From Leifsonia sp. PS1209 (GTDB taxonomy: Bacteria > Actinomycetota > Actinomycetes > Actinomycetales > Microbacteriaceae), in NCBI RefSeq assembly GCF_012317045.1, contig NZ_CP051154.1, positions 1,426,001 through 1,490,000 on the forward strand: a stretch of DNA of 64,000 nucleotides, in the 5' to 3' direction. The notes under the pieces were generated by a model that was not told the origin of the DNA, ran no database searches, and saw only the letters and a list, made by a program, of their open reading frames with translations. Made by a program: the position numbers and the translations under genes. This document shows positions 17,709-27,658 of the stretch, piece after piece; the first letter of the stretch is position 1, and each line of letters begins with the position of its first letter.

Positions 17709-19136
17709 CTACGCGACGACCAGCGCCACGCGCCCGTCCGGGATGCTCGCGGCCGTGAGGCGCACCCGCACGACCGTTCCCGGCAGCACGGAGTCCGGGC
17801 GTGGCATCGACGCGACCACGGCAGGGTCGGCCAGCTGCACGTTCATGTCGCCGTTCCGGATGGCGAGCACCGTCGCGTCGAACTCGTCGCCGATCCTGTC
17901 GCTGAGCAGGGCGGCCTCGACGCGGTCGACGCTCGCCGCGCCGAGCTGCGCCGCGACGCGCGAGGACGTCCCCATGATCGCGGGAAGTTCGCCGAGCGAG
18001 TCCGTCACCCATTCCGGCACCGGTCGCCCAGCGCTCAGCGCCTCGCAGATCACCAGCACCCATCGGTCCACGAGCCTGCGCAGGGGAGCGGTGGTGTGCG
18101 CATACGGAGCGGCGACCGCCGACTGGAGAGGGTCAACGGGCGCCTCGCCCGCCATCACCACGTAGCCGGCCCCGCGGAACAGCCCGGTGGCCGCCTGCAT
18201 CACCGCGAGAGCGCGCGGGTCCCCGTGGTCCAGGGTGCGCAGATACTCGCCGTACGACACGTCCTCTGGCCAGGGAAGGCCGAGTGCTGCCGTCTGCGCG
18301 CGGAACCCGGCGATCGCGTCGTCCGAGGGAGGCGGCATCGTTCGCAGGATGCCGACCCGCGCATCCAGCATCAGTCCGGCTGCGGCCATCCCGGTGAGCA
18401 GCGAGATCTGGGCGTTCCACTCCTCGACCGGCAGGGGAGCCCGGCGCTCGAGCGTGTACGCGCCGTCGCGGAACACGATCTCCTCGTCCGGCGCGTTCAG
18501 GCTGGCGCCTCCGCGCTCCCGCTCGCACTGGATGCGCAGCTGGCCCACCTCCTTGAGCAGCTGCAGCGTCTCCGGCCCTGAGCCGTCGTCGATCGCGGCC
18601 TGCGCCTCCGGATACGACCACTGGCGGCGCGACCGGATGGCGGCGCGCGCGACGGATACGGAGACCTGGCGGCCGTCGGCATCCAGGGCCAGCTCCCAGA
18701 CGTACGCGCTGCGGTCCTCGCCGGCGAGCAGCGAACCGGCGTGCTCGCCGATGGCCGACGGGTGCAGCGGGATGCGGCCGTCCGCCGCGTAGATCGTCTG
18801 CCCGCGCTTGCGCGCCTCGCCGTCGACCGCCCCTCCGGGATGCACAAGTGCCGGAACGTCGGCGATGGCGTAGCTGACCAGATAGCCGTCCGTCGTGCGC
18901 TCGATGTGCACGGCCTGGTCGAGGTCGGTCGAGCCCTCCGGGTCGATGGTGAGGAACTCGACCGCCGTCAGATCCCGGGAGGGGAGTCGCAAGCTGCCCG
19001 CCGCGGCCGCCGCTTCGTCCTCGACGGCGGCCGGGAAGCCGTCGGGGAGGTCGAGCGAGGTGCGCAGCGCAGCCAATGCCTCCGCGAGCTCGCTCTGGGC
19101 TGCTGAGGCGGTGACGTGCGTTCTGCGGTCGGGCAT
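17709..19136 (-). CDS. RNB-domain exoribonuclease (RNase II family)
   Basis: Predicted 3'-5' exoribonuclease, 475 residues, shorter than E. coli RNase II (644). The RNB catalytic start is visible as TIDPEGSTDLDQAVHIE with the metal-binding aspartates (about residues 65-80). Cold-shock domains at the N-terminus appear to be absent, and only a short beta-rich tail follows the RNB domain. TAGGCT lies 6 nt before the ATG (leaderless). Divergent from proS. Role in RNA turnover is from the family, not from context. Confidence 0.88.
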   Translation of the reverse strand: MPDRRTHVTASAAQSELAEALAALRTSLDLPDGFPAAVEDEAAAAAGSLRLPSRDLTAVEFLTIDPEGSTDLDQAVHIERTTDGYLVSYAIADVPALVHPGGAVDGEARKRGQTIYAADGRIPLHPSAIGEHAGSLLAGEDRSAYVWELALDADGRQVSVSVARAAIRSRRQWSYPEAQAAIDDGSGPETLQLLKEVGQLRIQCERERGGASLNAPDEEIVFRDGAYTLERRAPLPVEEWNAQISLLTGMAAAGLMLDARVGILRTMPPPSDDAIAGFRAQTAALGLPWPEDVSYGEYLRTLDHGDPRALAVMQAATGLFRGAGYVVMAGEAPVDPLQSAVAAPYAHTTAPLRRLVDRWVLVICEALSAGRPVPEWVTDSLGELPAIMGTSSRVAAQLGAASVDRVEAALLSDRIGDEFDATVLAIRNGDMNVQLADPAVVASMPRPDSVLPGTVVRVRLTAASIPDGRVALVVA

Positions 19137-19195
19137 GCGGTCAGCCTATTCCGGCGGTGCGACACCGCCCCGTCCCCGCCGTCTAACATGGAACG

Positions 19196-20962
19196 GTGCC
19201 TACACGCCTGACGAACTACTTCCTCCGCACCCTCCGTGAAGACCCCTCCGACGCCGAGGTCACCAGCCACAGGCTGCTGGTTCGCGCCGGATACATCCGA
19301 CGCCAGGCGCCGGGCATCTTCGCGTGGCTGCCGCTCGGCCTGCGCGTCAAGGGCAAGATCGAGGCCATCATCCGCGAGGAGATGTCGGCCGCGGGAGCGC
19401 ACGAGGTGCACTTCCCCGCCCTGCTGCCGCGTGAGCCGTACGAGGTCACCGGCCGCTGGGAGGAGTACGGCGACGCGCTCTTCCGCCTGCAGGACCGCAA
19501 GGGCGCGGACTACCTGCTCGCGCCGACGCACGAAGAGGCGTTCACGCTGCTCGTGAAAGACCTGTACTCCAGCTATAAAGACCTGCCGCTGGCGATCTAC
19601 CAGATCCAGGACAAGTACCGCGACGAGGCACGCCCCCGTGCCGGCCTCCTGCGCGGCCGCGAGTTCACGATGAAGGACGCGTACACCTTCGACTACACCG
19701 ACGCCGGACTCGACGCCAGCTACCAGAAGCAGCGGGACGCATACGAGCGCATCTTCACCAGGCTCGGCCTCTCCTACGTGATCGTGCAGGCGGACGCCGG
19801 TGCGATGGGCGGTTCGCGCAGCGAGGAGTTCCTGCACCCGACCGTGGTCGGCGAGGACACCTTCGTGCGCTCGGAGGGCGGATACGCGGCCAACGTCGAG
19901 GCGTTCACCACCCTCGCGCCCGCCGCCCGCTCGTACGAGAAGCTGACGCCGCAGGAGGTGCTCGACACCCCGAACACGCCCACCATCCAGACCCTGGTGG
20001 ATGTGGCCAACGAGAAGCACCCGCGGCCGGACGGCCGCGCCTGGACGGCGGCGGACACGCTCAAGAACGTGGTGCTCGCCGTCACCCACCTGGACGGGAC
20101 GCGCGAGCTGGTCGTCGTCGGGCTTCCCGGCGACCGCGAGGTCGAGATGAAGCGCGCAGAGGTGGCGTTCGCGCCCGGTGAGGTCGAGCCGGCGACGGAC
20201 GCCGACTTCCAGAAGCACCCCGGCCTGGTCAAGGGCTACATCGGCCCGTGGGGCGTCGACGGTCCCGTGCTCGGCGAGGAGTCCGCCACGGGCATCCGGT
20301 ATCTGGTCGACCCCCGCGTCGTGGACGGCTCCGGCTGGATCACCGGCGCGAACATCGACGGCAAGCACGTCTTCGGGCTCGTCGCCGGCCGCGACTTCTC
20401 GTGGGACGGCACCGTCGAGGTCGCCGAGGTCAAGGAGGGCGACCCCGCCCCGGACGGCTCCGGCCCCGTCGAGCTGGCGCGCGGAATGGAGATCGGTCAC
20501 GTCTTCCAGCTCGGCCGCAAGTACGCGGACGCGTTCGGCCTCAAGGTGCTGGACGAGAACGGCAAGCTCGTCACGGTCACGATGGGCTCGTACGGGATCG
20601 GCGTCACGCGCATCCTCGCGATCATCGCCGAGGAGAACAACGACGACAAGGGCCTGATCTGGCCGGAGTCCGTCGCGCCGTTCGACGTGCACGTCGTCGC
20701 CGCCGGCCGCGATCAGGTGGCGTTCGACGTGGCGGAGCAGGTGACGGCGACTCTCGAGGAGGCCGGCCTGGACGTGCTGTTCGACGACCGCCCCAAGGTC
20801 TCGCCCGGCGTGAAGTTCGGCGACGCCGAGCTGATCGGCGTCCCGCGCGTGCTGGTGGTCGGCCGCGGTGCTGCCGACGGCGAGGTCGAGCTCTGGAACC
20901 GCAGGACGGGCTCCCGCGAGACCCTGCCGATCGCGGACGCGCTGGCTGCGCTCACGGCGTAG
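19196..20962 (+). CDS. proS: Prolyl-tRNA synthetase
   Basis: Class II synthetase charging tRNA-Pro, 588 residues, of the bacterial type: the catalytic core is split by an editing (INS) domain at roughly 220-390 ([16 protein letters not shown] begins that region). Class II motif 2 is around [19 protein letters not shown], and motif 3 is near [10 protein letters not shown]. The C-terminal anticodon-binding domain starts around [14 protein letters not shown] lies 6 nt before the GTG. Confidence 0.97.
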   Translation: MPTRLTNYFLRTLREDPSDAEVTSHRLLVRAGYIRRQAPGIFAWLPLGLRVKGKIEAIIREEMSAAGAHEVHFPALLPREPYEVTGRWEEYGDALFRLQDRKGADYLLAPTHEEAFTLLVKDLYSSYKDLPLAIYQIQDKYRDEARPRAGLLRGREFTMKDAYTFDYTDAGLDASYQKQRDAYERIFTRLGLSYVIVQADAGAMGGSRSEEFLHPTVVGEDTFVRSEGGYAANVEAFTTLAPAARSYEKLTPQEVLDTPNTPTIQTLVDVANEKHPRPDGRAWTAADTLKNVVLAVTHLDGTRELVVVGLPGDREVEMKRAEVAFAPGEVEPATDADFQKHPGLVKGYIGPWGVDGPVLGEESATGIRYLVDPRVVDGSGWITGANIDGKHVFGLVAGRDFSWDGTVEVAEVKEGDPAPDGSGPVELARGMEIGHVFQLGRKYADAFGLKVLDENGKLVTVTMGSYGIGVTRILAIIAEENNDDKGLIWPESVAPFDVHVVAAGRDQVAFDVAEQVTATLEEAGLDVLFDDRPKVSPGVKFGDAELIGVPRVLVVGRGAADGEVELWNRRTGSRETLPIADALAALTA

Positions 20963-20980
20963 CCGGCCGGAGCGGGGCGG

Positions 20981-21769
20981 CTAGAGCCGGATGGCGACGG
21001 CCCTGACGCACCAGAACAGGCCGTAGGCGATCAGGCCGATGGCGATCAGGATGAGCAGGAACACGCCGAACGGAAGCTGGGTGAGCGACTTCAGCGCGCC
21101 GTCGAGACCGCCGGCCTTGCTCGGATCCACGGTGATCGCCGCGTAGACGACGAGGCCGCCGACGATGCCGAGGGCGACGCCTTTGGAGATGTAGCCGACG
21201 CGGCCGAGGGTCGTCGTGATACCTGCCAGCGCGTTCGGAGGCAGGCGGAGGCCGCGCTCGAACTTGTGCGTGATCCCGTTGACCAGGAAGCCGATGCCGA
21301 CGCCGACGATCGCCAGGCCGATCGCCGCCAGCAGGAAGACGCCGCCGGGGATGGCGAGCAGTTTCGAGCTCGCCGACTTCTCGGTGGCGGACGAGTTGGA
21401 GCCTCCACCGGATGCGATGCTGATCGCGGTCACGGCGAGCACCGCGTAGACGACGCCCTTGCTGATCTCGACGACCCGGGTGCCCGCCTTGTGCGCCACG
21501 ACGGTCTGCAGGATCTGCCACAGCGCGAGCGCGATCAGGCCGACGATCACCGCCCACACCACGAACAGCCCGCCCGGCACGTCGACGAGGGCCTGCAGGG
21601 CGCCGGACTGGTCGGCGTCGCCGCTCCCGCCTGCGCCGAAGGCGACAGCGAGCGCGATGGCGCCGATCAGGATGTGCAGGATGCCGATGGCCGCATTTCC
21701 GACCCTGGCGAGGACGCGGACGGCTGGGATGCGCTCGACGCGTCTGGCGGCAGACGTGGGTGAGGTCAT
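20981..21769 (-). CDS. DUF1206 membrane protein
   Basis: 262-residue integral membrane protein with six predicted spans in three similar pairs, the DUF1206 arrangement; each pair begins with a basic stretch (ARRVERIP, AHKAGTRVVE, THKFERGLRL). Function unknown. The ATG is 7 nt after TACCGT, so leaderless, and the promoter region is shared with nusA. Convergent with proS, 18 bp from its stop. Confidence 0.85.
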   Translation of the reverse strand: MTSPTSAARRVERIPAVRVLARVGNAAIGILHILIGAIALAVAFGAGGSGDADQSGALQALVDVPGGLFVVWAVIVGLIALALWQILQTVVAHKAGTRVVEISKGVVYAVLAVTAISIASGGGSNSSATEKSASSKLLAIPGGVFLLAAIGLAIVGVGIGFLVNGITHKFERGLRLPPNALAGITTTLGRVGYISKGVALGIVGGLVVYAAITVDPSKAGGLDGALKSLTQLPFGVFLLILIAIGLIAYGLFWCVRAVAIRL

Positions 21770-21772
21770 GTT

Positions 21773-21793
21773 CGGAACGGTACCCCCGTTCCG
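21773..21793. promoter_or_regulatory. Dyad in the DUF1206-nusA divergent region
   Basis: An 8-bp perfect inverted repeat CGGAACGG / CCGTTCCG with a 5-nt centre, and a further CGGAAC half-site at about 21800. It overlaps the minus-strand box TACCGT (21777-21782) of the DUF1206 gene. A plus-strand TACCGT at 21812-21817 is the likely nusA -10 box. A regulator controlling DUF1206, nusA or both is possible. Confidence 0.45.
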
Positions 21794-21875
21794 GCCGGTC
21801 GGAACATCGGGTACCGTAGTTAGTCGAGTCCGTCGCGCAGAACGCGGCGGCGAGATCTGAATAGAGGAGGCCGGC

Positions 21876-22883
21876 ATGGACATCGACCTCAGCGTCTTGC
21901 GTCTCATGGAACGCGAGCGAGAGATTCCCTTCGATGAGCTGGTGCAGATCATCGAGCAGGCGATTCTGACCGCCTACCTGAAGCACACCGATCAGGCCGA
22001 CCACAAGCACGGGCACACCGAAGAGCCGCCGGCGGCCCGAGTGCACCTCGACCGCAAGACCGGTCACGTGTCCGTGTACGTCCCCGAGAAGGACGACGAG
22101 GGCAACATCGTCGGCGAGGCCGAGGACAGCCCGAGCGACTTCGGTCGCATCGCGGCGTTCGCCGCCAAGCAGGTCATCAACCAGCGGTTGCGCGACATCG
22201 CGGACGACGCCGTGCTCGGCGAGTTCCGCGGCAGGGAGGGCGACATCGTCGCCGGTGTCATCCAGCAGGGGCCGAACCCCCGGATGATCCACGTCGACCT
22301 CGGCAGCGTCGAGGCGATCCTGCCGCCCGAGGAGCAGGTGCCCGGCGAGGAGTACACCCACGGGTCGCGCATCCGGGTGTACGTGACGAGTGTCTCGAAG
22401 GGCCTCAAGGGTCCGCAGATCACCGTGTCGCGCACGCACCCCGCGCTCGTGCGCAAGCTGTTCGCACTCGAGGTGCCGGAGATCGCGAGCGGCGTCGTCG
22501 AGATCGTGTCCCTGGCCCGCGAGGCCGGTCACCGCACCAAGATCGCGGTGCGCGCCACGGAGCCGGGAGTGAACGCCAAGGGCGCGTGCATCGGCGAGCT
22601 CGGACAGCGCGTCCGTGCCGTGACGGCCGAGCTGAACAACGAGAAGATCGACATCGTCGACTACTCGCCCGACCTGGCCACGTTCGTGTCGAGCGCCCTG
22701 TCGCCCGCCAAGGTCACCAGCGCGTTCGTCATCGACGAATCGCTCAAGGCCGTCCGCGCTCTCGTGCCCGACTACCAGCTCTCGCTCGCCATCGGCAAGG
22801 AGGGCCAGAACGCCCGTCTCGCCGCGAAATTAACTGGAGCGAAGATCGACATCCAGCCCGACTCGATCCTGGACAAGGAGTAG
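21876..22883 (+). CDS. nusA: Transcription termination/antitermination factor NusA
   Basis: RNA polymerase-associated factor, 335 residues, the short actinobacterial form without acidic repeats. Order: N-terminal RNAP-binding domain (1-105), S1 domain (about 110-180, EFRGREGDIVAGVI), and two KH domains (about 185-330, with IGELGQRVRAV and AIGKEGQNARLA). The ATG has AGGAGG 6 nt upstream. First gene of nusA-ylxR-infB. Confidence 0.96.
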   Translation: MDIDLSVLRLMEREREIPFDELVQIIEQAILTAYLKHTDQADHKHGHTEEPPAARVHLDRKTGHVSVYVPEKDDEGNIVGEAEDSPSDFGRIAAFAAKQVINQRLRDIADDAVLGEFRGREGDIVAGVIQQGPNPRMIHVDLGSVEAILPPEEQVPGEEYTHGSRIRVYVTSVSKGLKGPQITVSRTHPALVRKLFALEVPEIASGVVEIVSLAREAGHRTKIAVRATEPGVNAKGACIGELGQRVRAVTAELNNEKIDIVDYSPDLATFVSSALSPAKVTSAFVIDESLKAVRALVPDYQLSLAIGKEGQNARLAAKLTGAKIDIQPDSILDKE

Positions 22884-22916
22884 TCGCGCCCGACCGGGGT
22901 TGTGCGCGGGTGTAGG

Positions 22917-23195
22917 ATGGAAGCTGTTAGAACGTGCGTCGGATGCCGTTCTCGCGCTCCCCGATCCTCACTTCTGAGGGTCGTCGCCCAGAACTCGAAA
23001 CTCGTGGTGGACCATTCCGCCACGCTTCCCGGGCGAGGCGCGTGGCTGCATCCGGTCGTCGGGTGTCTCGACAAAGCCTTGCAGAGGCGCGCCTTCGGGC
23101 GGGCCTTGAAGGTCGACGGGATGCTCGATACGACGGCCATCCAGGCCGCACTTGAAGAGAACAGGCTGAACGGCACAGTGAACTCAAATGAGTGA
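22917..23195 (+). CDS. YlxR family RNA-binding protein
   Basis: 92-residue basic protein of the DUF448/YlxR family, found between nusA and infB in most Gram-positive bacteria. The family core is visible: RTCVGCRSRAP, LLRVVAQ, LPGRGAWLHP and ALQRRAFGRAL. The family binds RNA and influences RNase P or nucleoid functions in some species; its job here is not known. The ATG is chosen because it leads directly into the core; no strong ribosome site is visible. Confidence 0.88.
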   Translation: MEAVRTCVGCRSRAPRSSLLRVVAQNSKLVVDHSATLPGRGAWLHPVVGCLDKALQRRAFGRALKVDGMLDTTAIQAALEENRLNGTVNSNE

Positions 23196-23248
23196 CAACT
23201 AATGAGCGGCTCGAAATGAGACCCGTCCGTAACTAACGGTCTGCCCTG

Positions 23249-23267
23249 CTAGGGGTAGACCCCCTAG
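23249..23267 (+). promoter_or_regulatory. Hairpin in infB leader
   Basis: A 7-bp perfect stem CTAGGGG / CCCCTAG with a 5-nt loop, ending 5 nt before the GGAG of the infB ribosome site. A structure this close to the ribosome site could tune infB translation or act as a processing site within the nusA operon. No T-run, so termination is less likely. Confidence 0.5.
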
Positions 23268-23278
23268 ACAGGAGAATT

Positions 23279-26113
23279 GTGGCTGCAAAACCACGCGTAC
23301 ACGAGGTCGCAAGCGAACTCGGAGTCGACAGCAAGGTCGCCCTTGCGAAACTGAAAGAGATGGGCGAGTTCGTCAAGGGACCGTCCTCCAGCATCGAACC
23401 GCCGGTGGCGCGCAAGCTTCGCGCTGCCCTCGAGGCGGAAGGCTTCACGGCCGACAAGGCTGCAGCGGCAGCACCGGAGCAGAAGGCGGCAGCGCCGAAG
23501 TCCTCCGCTCCCGCGCCGGGCGCTTCGCGTCCGTCGTCTGCTCCCAACCCGGGCGGCACCGCTCCCAAGCCGGCGGCTCCGCTGTCGGTGGCGGAGCGCC
23601 AGGCCCTCGCGGAGCAGAAGGCTGCCGCCGAGAAGGCTGAGGCCGACAAGGCCGCGGCAGACGCCAAGGCACAGGCGGCGAAGGACGCCCCTGCGGCCTC
23701 CGCAGACTCCGCCGCGCCCGCAGCGCCGTCGGACGCCGTCAAGCCGAACACCGCTCGCCCGGCAGGCGGAAACGCCGCAAGCAGCAGCATCCCGCGCCCC
23801 GGCGCACCGCGCCCGGGCAACAACCCGTTCGCATCCAACCAGGGCATGGGCCAGCGCCCGAGCGCACCGCGTCCTGGCAACAACCCCTTCGCGAGCTCGC
23901 AGGGCATGGGCCAGCGCCCGTCGCCCGGCAACATCCCGCGCCCGACGCCTCCGCGTCCCGGTTCGCCGCGCCCCGGTGCCCCCGGAGCGGGCGGCAACCG
24001 TCCCGGCCAGCGTCCTGGCGGCGGTGGTGGAGGCCGTCCCGGTTTCCAGCAGCGTCCGGGTAGCGGTGGTGGAGCAGGCGCCGGTGCCGGCGCAGGTGGC
24101 TTCCAGCGTCCAGGCGGCGGCTTCGGCGGTCCGCGCCCAGCAGGTGGCGGCGGCGGCCGTGGTCGTGGACCGGGCGGTGGAACCGCTGGTGCCTTCGGTC
24201 GCGGTGGCGGCAAGAGCAAGGCCCGCAAGTCGAAGCGCGCCAAGAGGCAGGAATTCGAGCTGAGGGAAGCTCCGTCGCTGGGCGGCGTGAGCGTACCCCG
24301 TGGCGACGGCAACACCGTCGTCCGGCTGCGCCGCGGTGCGTCCATCTCGGACTTCGCCGACAAGATCGACGCCAGCCCCGGCAACCTGGTCACCGTGCTG
24401 TTCCACCTCGGTGAGATGGCGACGGCGACCGAGTCCCTCGACGAGGCGACCTTCGGCGTGCTGGGCGAGGAGCTCGGCTACAAGGTTCAGATCGTCTCTC
24501 CGGAGGACGAGGACAAGGAGCTGCTCGAAGGCTTCGACATCGACCTCGACCAGGAGCTCGAGGACGAGACGGACGAAGACCTCGAGATCCGTCCGCCCGT
24601 CGTCACGGTCATGGGCCACGTCGACCACGGTAAGACCCGTCTTCTCGACGCGATCCGCAACGCGAACGTCGTCGCCGGCGAGGCCGGTGGCATCACCCAG
24701 CACATCGGTGCGTACCAGGTGTGGACGGAGCACGAGGGCATCGAACGTGCCATCACCTTCATCGACACCCCGGGTCACGAGGCGTTCACCGCCATGCGTG
24801 CCCGTGGTGCGCAGGTCACCGACATCGCGATCCTCGTGGTCGCGGCGGACGACGGCATCATGCCGCAGACCATCGAGGCGCTCAACCACGCCCAGGCGGC
24901 CGGCGTGCCGATCGTGGTCGCGGTGAACAAGATCGACAAGCCGGACGCCAACCCGGCCAAGGTGCGCCAGCAGCTCACCGAGTTCGGTCTGGTCGCCGAG
25001 GAGTACGGCGGAGACGTCATGTTCGTCGACGTGTCCGCGCGGAACGACATCGGCATCCAGGACCTCCTGGACGCCGTGCTGCTCACCGCGGACGCCGGGC
25101 TCGACCTGCGCTCCAACCCCAACAAGGATGCGCGCGGTATCGCGATCGAGGCCAAGCTCGACAAGGGCCGCGGTGCTGTCGCGACCGTGCTCATCCAGTC
25201 GGGAACGCTGCGCGTCGGAGACTCGATCGTCGCTGGTACGGCCTATGGCCGCGTCCGTGCGATGGTCGACGAGAACGGCGACGCCGTTCACGAGGCGTAC
25301 CCGTCGCGTCCTGTGCAGGTGCAGGGTCTGTCCAGCGTTCCGCGAGCAGGCGACACCTTCCTCGTCACCGAGGAGGACCGCACGGCCCGTCAGATCGCTG
25401 AGAAGCGTGAAGCGGCCGAGCGCAACGCCATGCTGGCGAAGTCGCGCAAGCGCATCTCGCTGGAAGACTTCACCCGTGCTCTGGAAGAGGGCAAGGTCGA
25501 GGCGCTCAACCTCATCATCAAGGGCGACGTGTCCGGTGCCGTGGAGGCGCTGGAGGAGTCGCTCATGAAGATCGAGGTCGACGACTCGGTCCAGCTCCGC
25601 ATCCTGCACCGCGGCGTCGGCGCGATCACCGAGTCGGACATCGACCTGGCGACCATCGACAACGCGATCGTGATCGGCTTCAACGTCCGCCCGGACGTCA
25701 AGGCCCGCGAGCGTGCAGCCCGCGAGGGTGTGGATGTGCGCTTCTACTCGGTCATCTACAACGCGATCGACGACATCGAGAGCTCGCTCAAGGGCATGCT
25801 CAAGCCGGAGTTCGAAGAGGTCCAGTCCGGTGTCGCCGAGATCCGCGAGGTGTTCCGCTCCTCCAAGTTCGGCAACATCGCCGGTGTCATCGTCCGCTCC
25901 GGGACGATCACGCGCAACGCCAAGGCGCGCGTCATCCGCGACGGCGTCGTGGTCGGGGACAACCTGGCCATCGAGTCGCTGCGTCGCTTCAAGGACGACG
26001 TCACCGAGGTTCGGACGGACTTCGAGGCCGGTATCGGTCTCGGCAAGTTCAACGACATCCAGATCGGCGACGAGATCGAGACGACCGAAATGCGGGAGAA
26101 GCCCCGCGCGTAG
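23279..26113 (+). CDS. infB: Translation initiation factor IF-2
   Basis: GTPase that brings initiator tRNA to the ribosome, 944 residues. The first 50 residues are the IF2N domain; residues 60-330 are a low-complexity Ala/Pro/Gly/Lys linker with a 20-residue tandem repeat; a second IF2N domain follows at about 345-400. The G domain has GHVDHGKT (about 446), DTPGHEAF and NKID, followed by beta-barrel and C-terminal tRNA-binding domains. GTG start with AGGAG 5 nt upstream. Confidence 0.97.
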   Translation: MAAKPRVHEVASELGVDSKVALAKLKEMGEFVKGPSSSIEPPVARKLRAALEAEGFTADKAAAAAPEQKAAAPKSSAPAPGASRPSSAPNPGGTAPKPAAPLSVAERQALAEQKAAAEKAEADKAAADAKAQAAKDAPAASADSAAPAAPSDAVKPNTARPAGGNAASSSIPRPGAPRPGNNPFASNQGMGQRPSAPRPGNNPFASSQGMGQRPSPGNIPRPTPPRPGSPRPGAPGAGGNRPGQRPGGGGGGRPGFQQRPGSGGGAGAGAGAGGFQRPGGGFGGPRPAGGGGGRGRGPGGGTAGAFGRGGGKSKARKSKRAKRQEFELREAPSLGGVSVPRGDGNTVVRLRRGASISDFADKIDASPGNLVTVLFHLGEMATATESLDEATFGVLGEELGYKVQIVSPEDEDKELLEGFDIDLDQELEDETDEDLEIRPPVVTVMGHVDHGKTRLLDAIRNANVVAGEAGGITQHIGAYQVWTEHEGIERAITFIDTPGHEAFTAMRARGAQVTDIAILVVAADDGIMPQTIEALNHAQAAGVPIVVAVNKIDKPDANPAKVRQQLTEFGLVAEEYGGDVMFVDVSARNDIGIQDLLDAVLLTADAGLDLRSNPNKDARGIAIEAKLDKGRGAVATVLIQSGTLRVGDSIVAGTAYGRVRAMVDENGDAVHEAYPSRPVQVQGLSSVPRAGDTFLVTEEDRTARQIAEKREAAERNAMLAKSRKRISLEDFTRALEEGKVEALNLIIKGDVSGAVEALEESLMKIEVDDSVQLRILHRGVGAITESDIDLATIDNAIVIGFNVRPDVKARERAAREGVDVRFYSVIYNAIDDIESSLKGMLKPEFEEVQSGVAEIREVFRSSKFGNIAGVIVRSGTITRNAKARVIRDGVVVGDNLAIESLRRFKDDVTEVRTDFEAGIGLGKFNDIQIGDEIETTEMREKPRA
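23804..23923 (+). repeat. 60-bp tandem duplication inside infB
   Basis: Two adjacent 60-bp units encode nearly the same 20 residues ([21 protein letters not shown]). The units differ at a few positions, several of them silent, so the duplication is not brand new. It lies in the flexible linker of IF-2 and may vary in copy number between strains. Confidence 0.85.
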
Positions 26114-26121
26114 GTGTGGAA

Positions 26122-26155
26122 AGGAGGTCCGGAGGGTTTGCCCTCCGGACCTCCT
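26122..26155. terminator. 15-bp hairpin between infB and rbfA
   Basis: A perfect inverted repeat AGGAGGTCCGGAGGG / CCCTCCGGACCTCCT with a TTTG loop, starting 9 nt after the infB stop. No T-run follows. It contains a strong Shine-Dalgarno-like AGGAGG locked in the stem. It may be an intrinsic terminator of the actinobacterial kind or an mRNA-stabilising 3' end. rbfA follows 44 nt later with its own ribosome site. Confidence 0.65.
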
Positions 26156-26198
26156 CCCATCCCGCTCGGTGGTATCAGGGCAGTGAAGGAGAGACAAC

Positions 26199-26636
26199 AT
26201 GGCTGACCCGGCACGCGCGAGGAAGCTCGCGGACAGAATCAAGGTCATTATCGCCAAGCGGCTCGAACGCGGCGTCCGCGACCCGCGCATGGGCTTCGTG
26301 ACCATCACGGATGTGCAGGTGACAGGCGATCTGCAGCACGCGTCGGTCTTCTACACGGTCTACGGCACCGACGAGGAGCGCACGGACACCGCTGCGGCCC
26401 TCGCTGCGGCCACCGGGATGCTGCGCAGCGAGGTGGGCAAGAACATCACCGCCCGCCTGACGCCGTCGCTCGAGTTCATCCTGGATGCGATCCCGGAGAA
26501 CGCGGCGCACATCGAAGACCTGCTGCGCGAGGCGCGCCAGCGCGACACCGAGGTGGCCGGCCTGGCCGCCGGTGCCGCATACGCGGGCGACGAGGACCCG
26601 TACGTCAAGCCCCGCGAAGACGACGACGAAGACTGA
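26199..26636 (+). CDS. rbfA: 30S ribosome-binding factor RbfA
   Basis: Late 30S assembly and cold-adaptation factor, 145 residues. The KH-like core is visible: ADRIKVIIAKRLERGVRDPRMGFVTITDV, with the end near LRSEVGKNITARLTPSLEF. An acidic tail (REDDDED) ends the protein. Start ATG has GGAGAG upstream. In relatives truB usually follows directly; here repeat copy 2 and a 4.8-kb block intervene. Confidence 0.95.
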   Translation: MADPARARKLADRIKVIIAKRLERGVRDPRMGFVTITDVQVTGDLQHASVFYTVYGTDEERTDTAAALAAATGMLRSEVGKNITARLTPSLEFILDAIPENAAHIEDLLREARQRDTEVAGLAAGAAYAGDEDPYVKPREDDDED

Positions 26637-26660
26637 CCCCGGTCTTCCGCCTTCCCAGAC

Positions 26661-26724
26661 AATCGAGCCGGGACTTGTGTACGCACCGCTACGGCGTGTC
26701 GCGTACACAAGTCCCGGCTCGATT
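26661..26724. repeat. Convergent-gene palindromic repeat, copy 2
   Basis: 64-bp element with perfect 24-bp arms (AATCGAGCCGGGACTTG... / ...AAGTCCCGGCTCGATT) and a 16-nt loop containing CGGCGTGTC. Located between the convergent stops of rbfA and mutY. The stem type (CCGGG, GTACGC) is shared with copy 3. The exact symmetry implies recent origin or strong maintenance. Confidence 0.92.
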
Positions 26725-26740
26725 GCTGCGTGCCGCGGGG

Positions 26741-27616
26741 TCAGGGGAGGGTGTAGCCGCCTGGGGTGGTAACGGCGAGGCCGTCGGCGAGGAGGCCCGC
26801 CAGGGCGCGGTCGCGCTGGGTGGCGTCCGGCCAGACGGACTCGAGTTCGGCGGCGGTCACCGGGATGTGCGAGGCGCGCAGCTCGGCCAGGATGCGTCCG
26901 CGCACCTGGCGATCGCTGCCCTCGTACTTCTTCTGCACGGCCTTCTTCGGGCCGGCGTACTCCGGGTATCCGGCCAGCCGCCAGGCGCACACGTCGGAAA
27001 GCGGGCACACGTCGCAGCGCGGCGTCCTGGCCACGCAGACCAGCGCGCCGAGCTCCATCATTCCCGCGTTGAACGCGGCGGCTGCTGCACGCTCGGCGGG
27101 GAGCAGCGACTCCATCGCCGCGAGGTCGCGCCTGCTCGGCGGAGGAGGCTCGCCCTGGCCGTCGACGGCGCGGGCGATCACGCGCCGGATGTTCGTGTCG
27201 ACCACCGGGTGCCGGTCGCCGTACGCGAACACAGCGACGGCGCGCGCCGTGTAGTCGCCGATGCCGGGGAGCGCGAGCAGCGCATCCACGTCGTCGGGGA
27301 CGACACCGCCGTGACGCTCGGTGATGGCGACGGCGCAGGCGTGCAGCCAGAGCGCGCGGCGCGGGTAGCCGAGCGACTGCCAGGCGCGCACGGCCTCGCC
27401 CGGCGGGACGGCGGCGAGGTCCGCCGGCGTCGGCCAGCGGGTCAGCCACTCCTCGAGCCGAGGGATGACGCGGTTCACCGGGGTCTGCTGCAGCATGAAC
27501 TCGCTGACCAGGGTGCCCCAGGCGGTGAAACCGTCGCGGCGCCACGGCAGGTCGCGACGGTTGGCGTGGAACCAGTCGATGACGGAGGCGGAGAACGAGT
27601 CCTGAGCATCCACCAT
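26741..27616 (-). CDS. mutY: A/G-specific adenine glycosylase
   Basis: Base-excision repair enzyme removing adenine opposite 8-oxoguanine, 291 residues. Catalytic glutamate region SEFMLQQTPV (about 38), helix-hairpin-helix LPGIGDYTARAV (about 112), catalytic aspartate VDTNIRRV (about 135), and the [4Fe-4S] ligands spaced C-x6-C-x2-C-x5-C near 190-207. Shorter than E. coli MutY (350), so the NUDIX-like C-terminal domain is reduced or missing. TACGCT lies 6 nt before the ATG (leaderless). Confidence 0.94.
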   Translation of the reverse strand: MVDAQDSFSASVIDWFHANRRDLPWRRDGFTAWGTLVSEFMLQQTPVNRVIPRLEEWLTRWPTPADLAAVPPGEAVRAWQSLGYPRRALWLHACAVAITERHGGVVPDDVDALLALPGIGDYTARAVAVFAYGDRHPVVDTNIRRVIARAVDGQGEPPPPSRRDLAAMESLLPAERAAAAAFNAGMMELGALVCVARTPRCDVCPLSDVCAWRLAGYPEYAGPKKAVQKKYEGSDRQVRGRILAELRASHIPVTAAELESVWPDATQRDRALAGLLADGLAVTTPGGYTLP

Positions 27617-27658
27617 CGTTCCAGCGTAATCGGTGCGCGCGCGGCTTAGGCTCGTGCC

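Noticed and set aside
22966..23155. Open reading frames on both strands over ylxR
   Set aside because: They are shadows of the YlxR frame; only the plus-strand frame at 22917 has family motifs.
23233..24393. Long proline-rich minus-strand frame over infB
   Set aside because: Mirror of the Gly/Ala/Pro linker of IF-2, not an independent gene.
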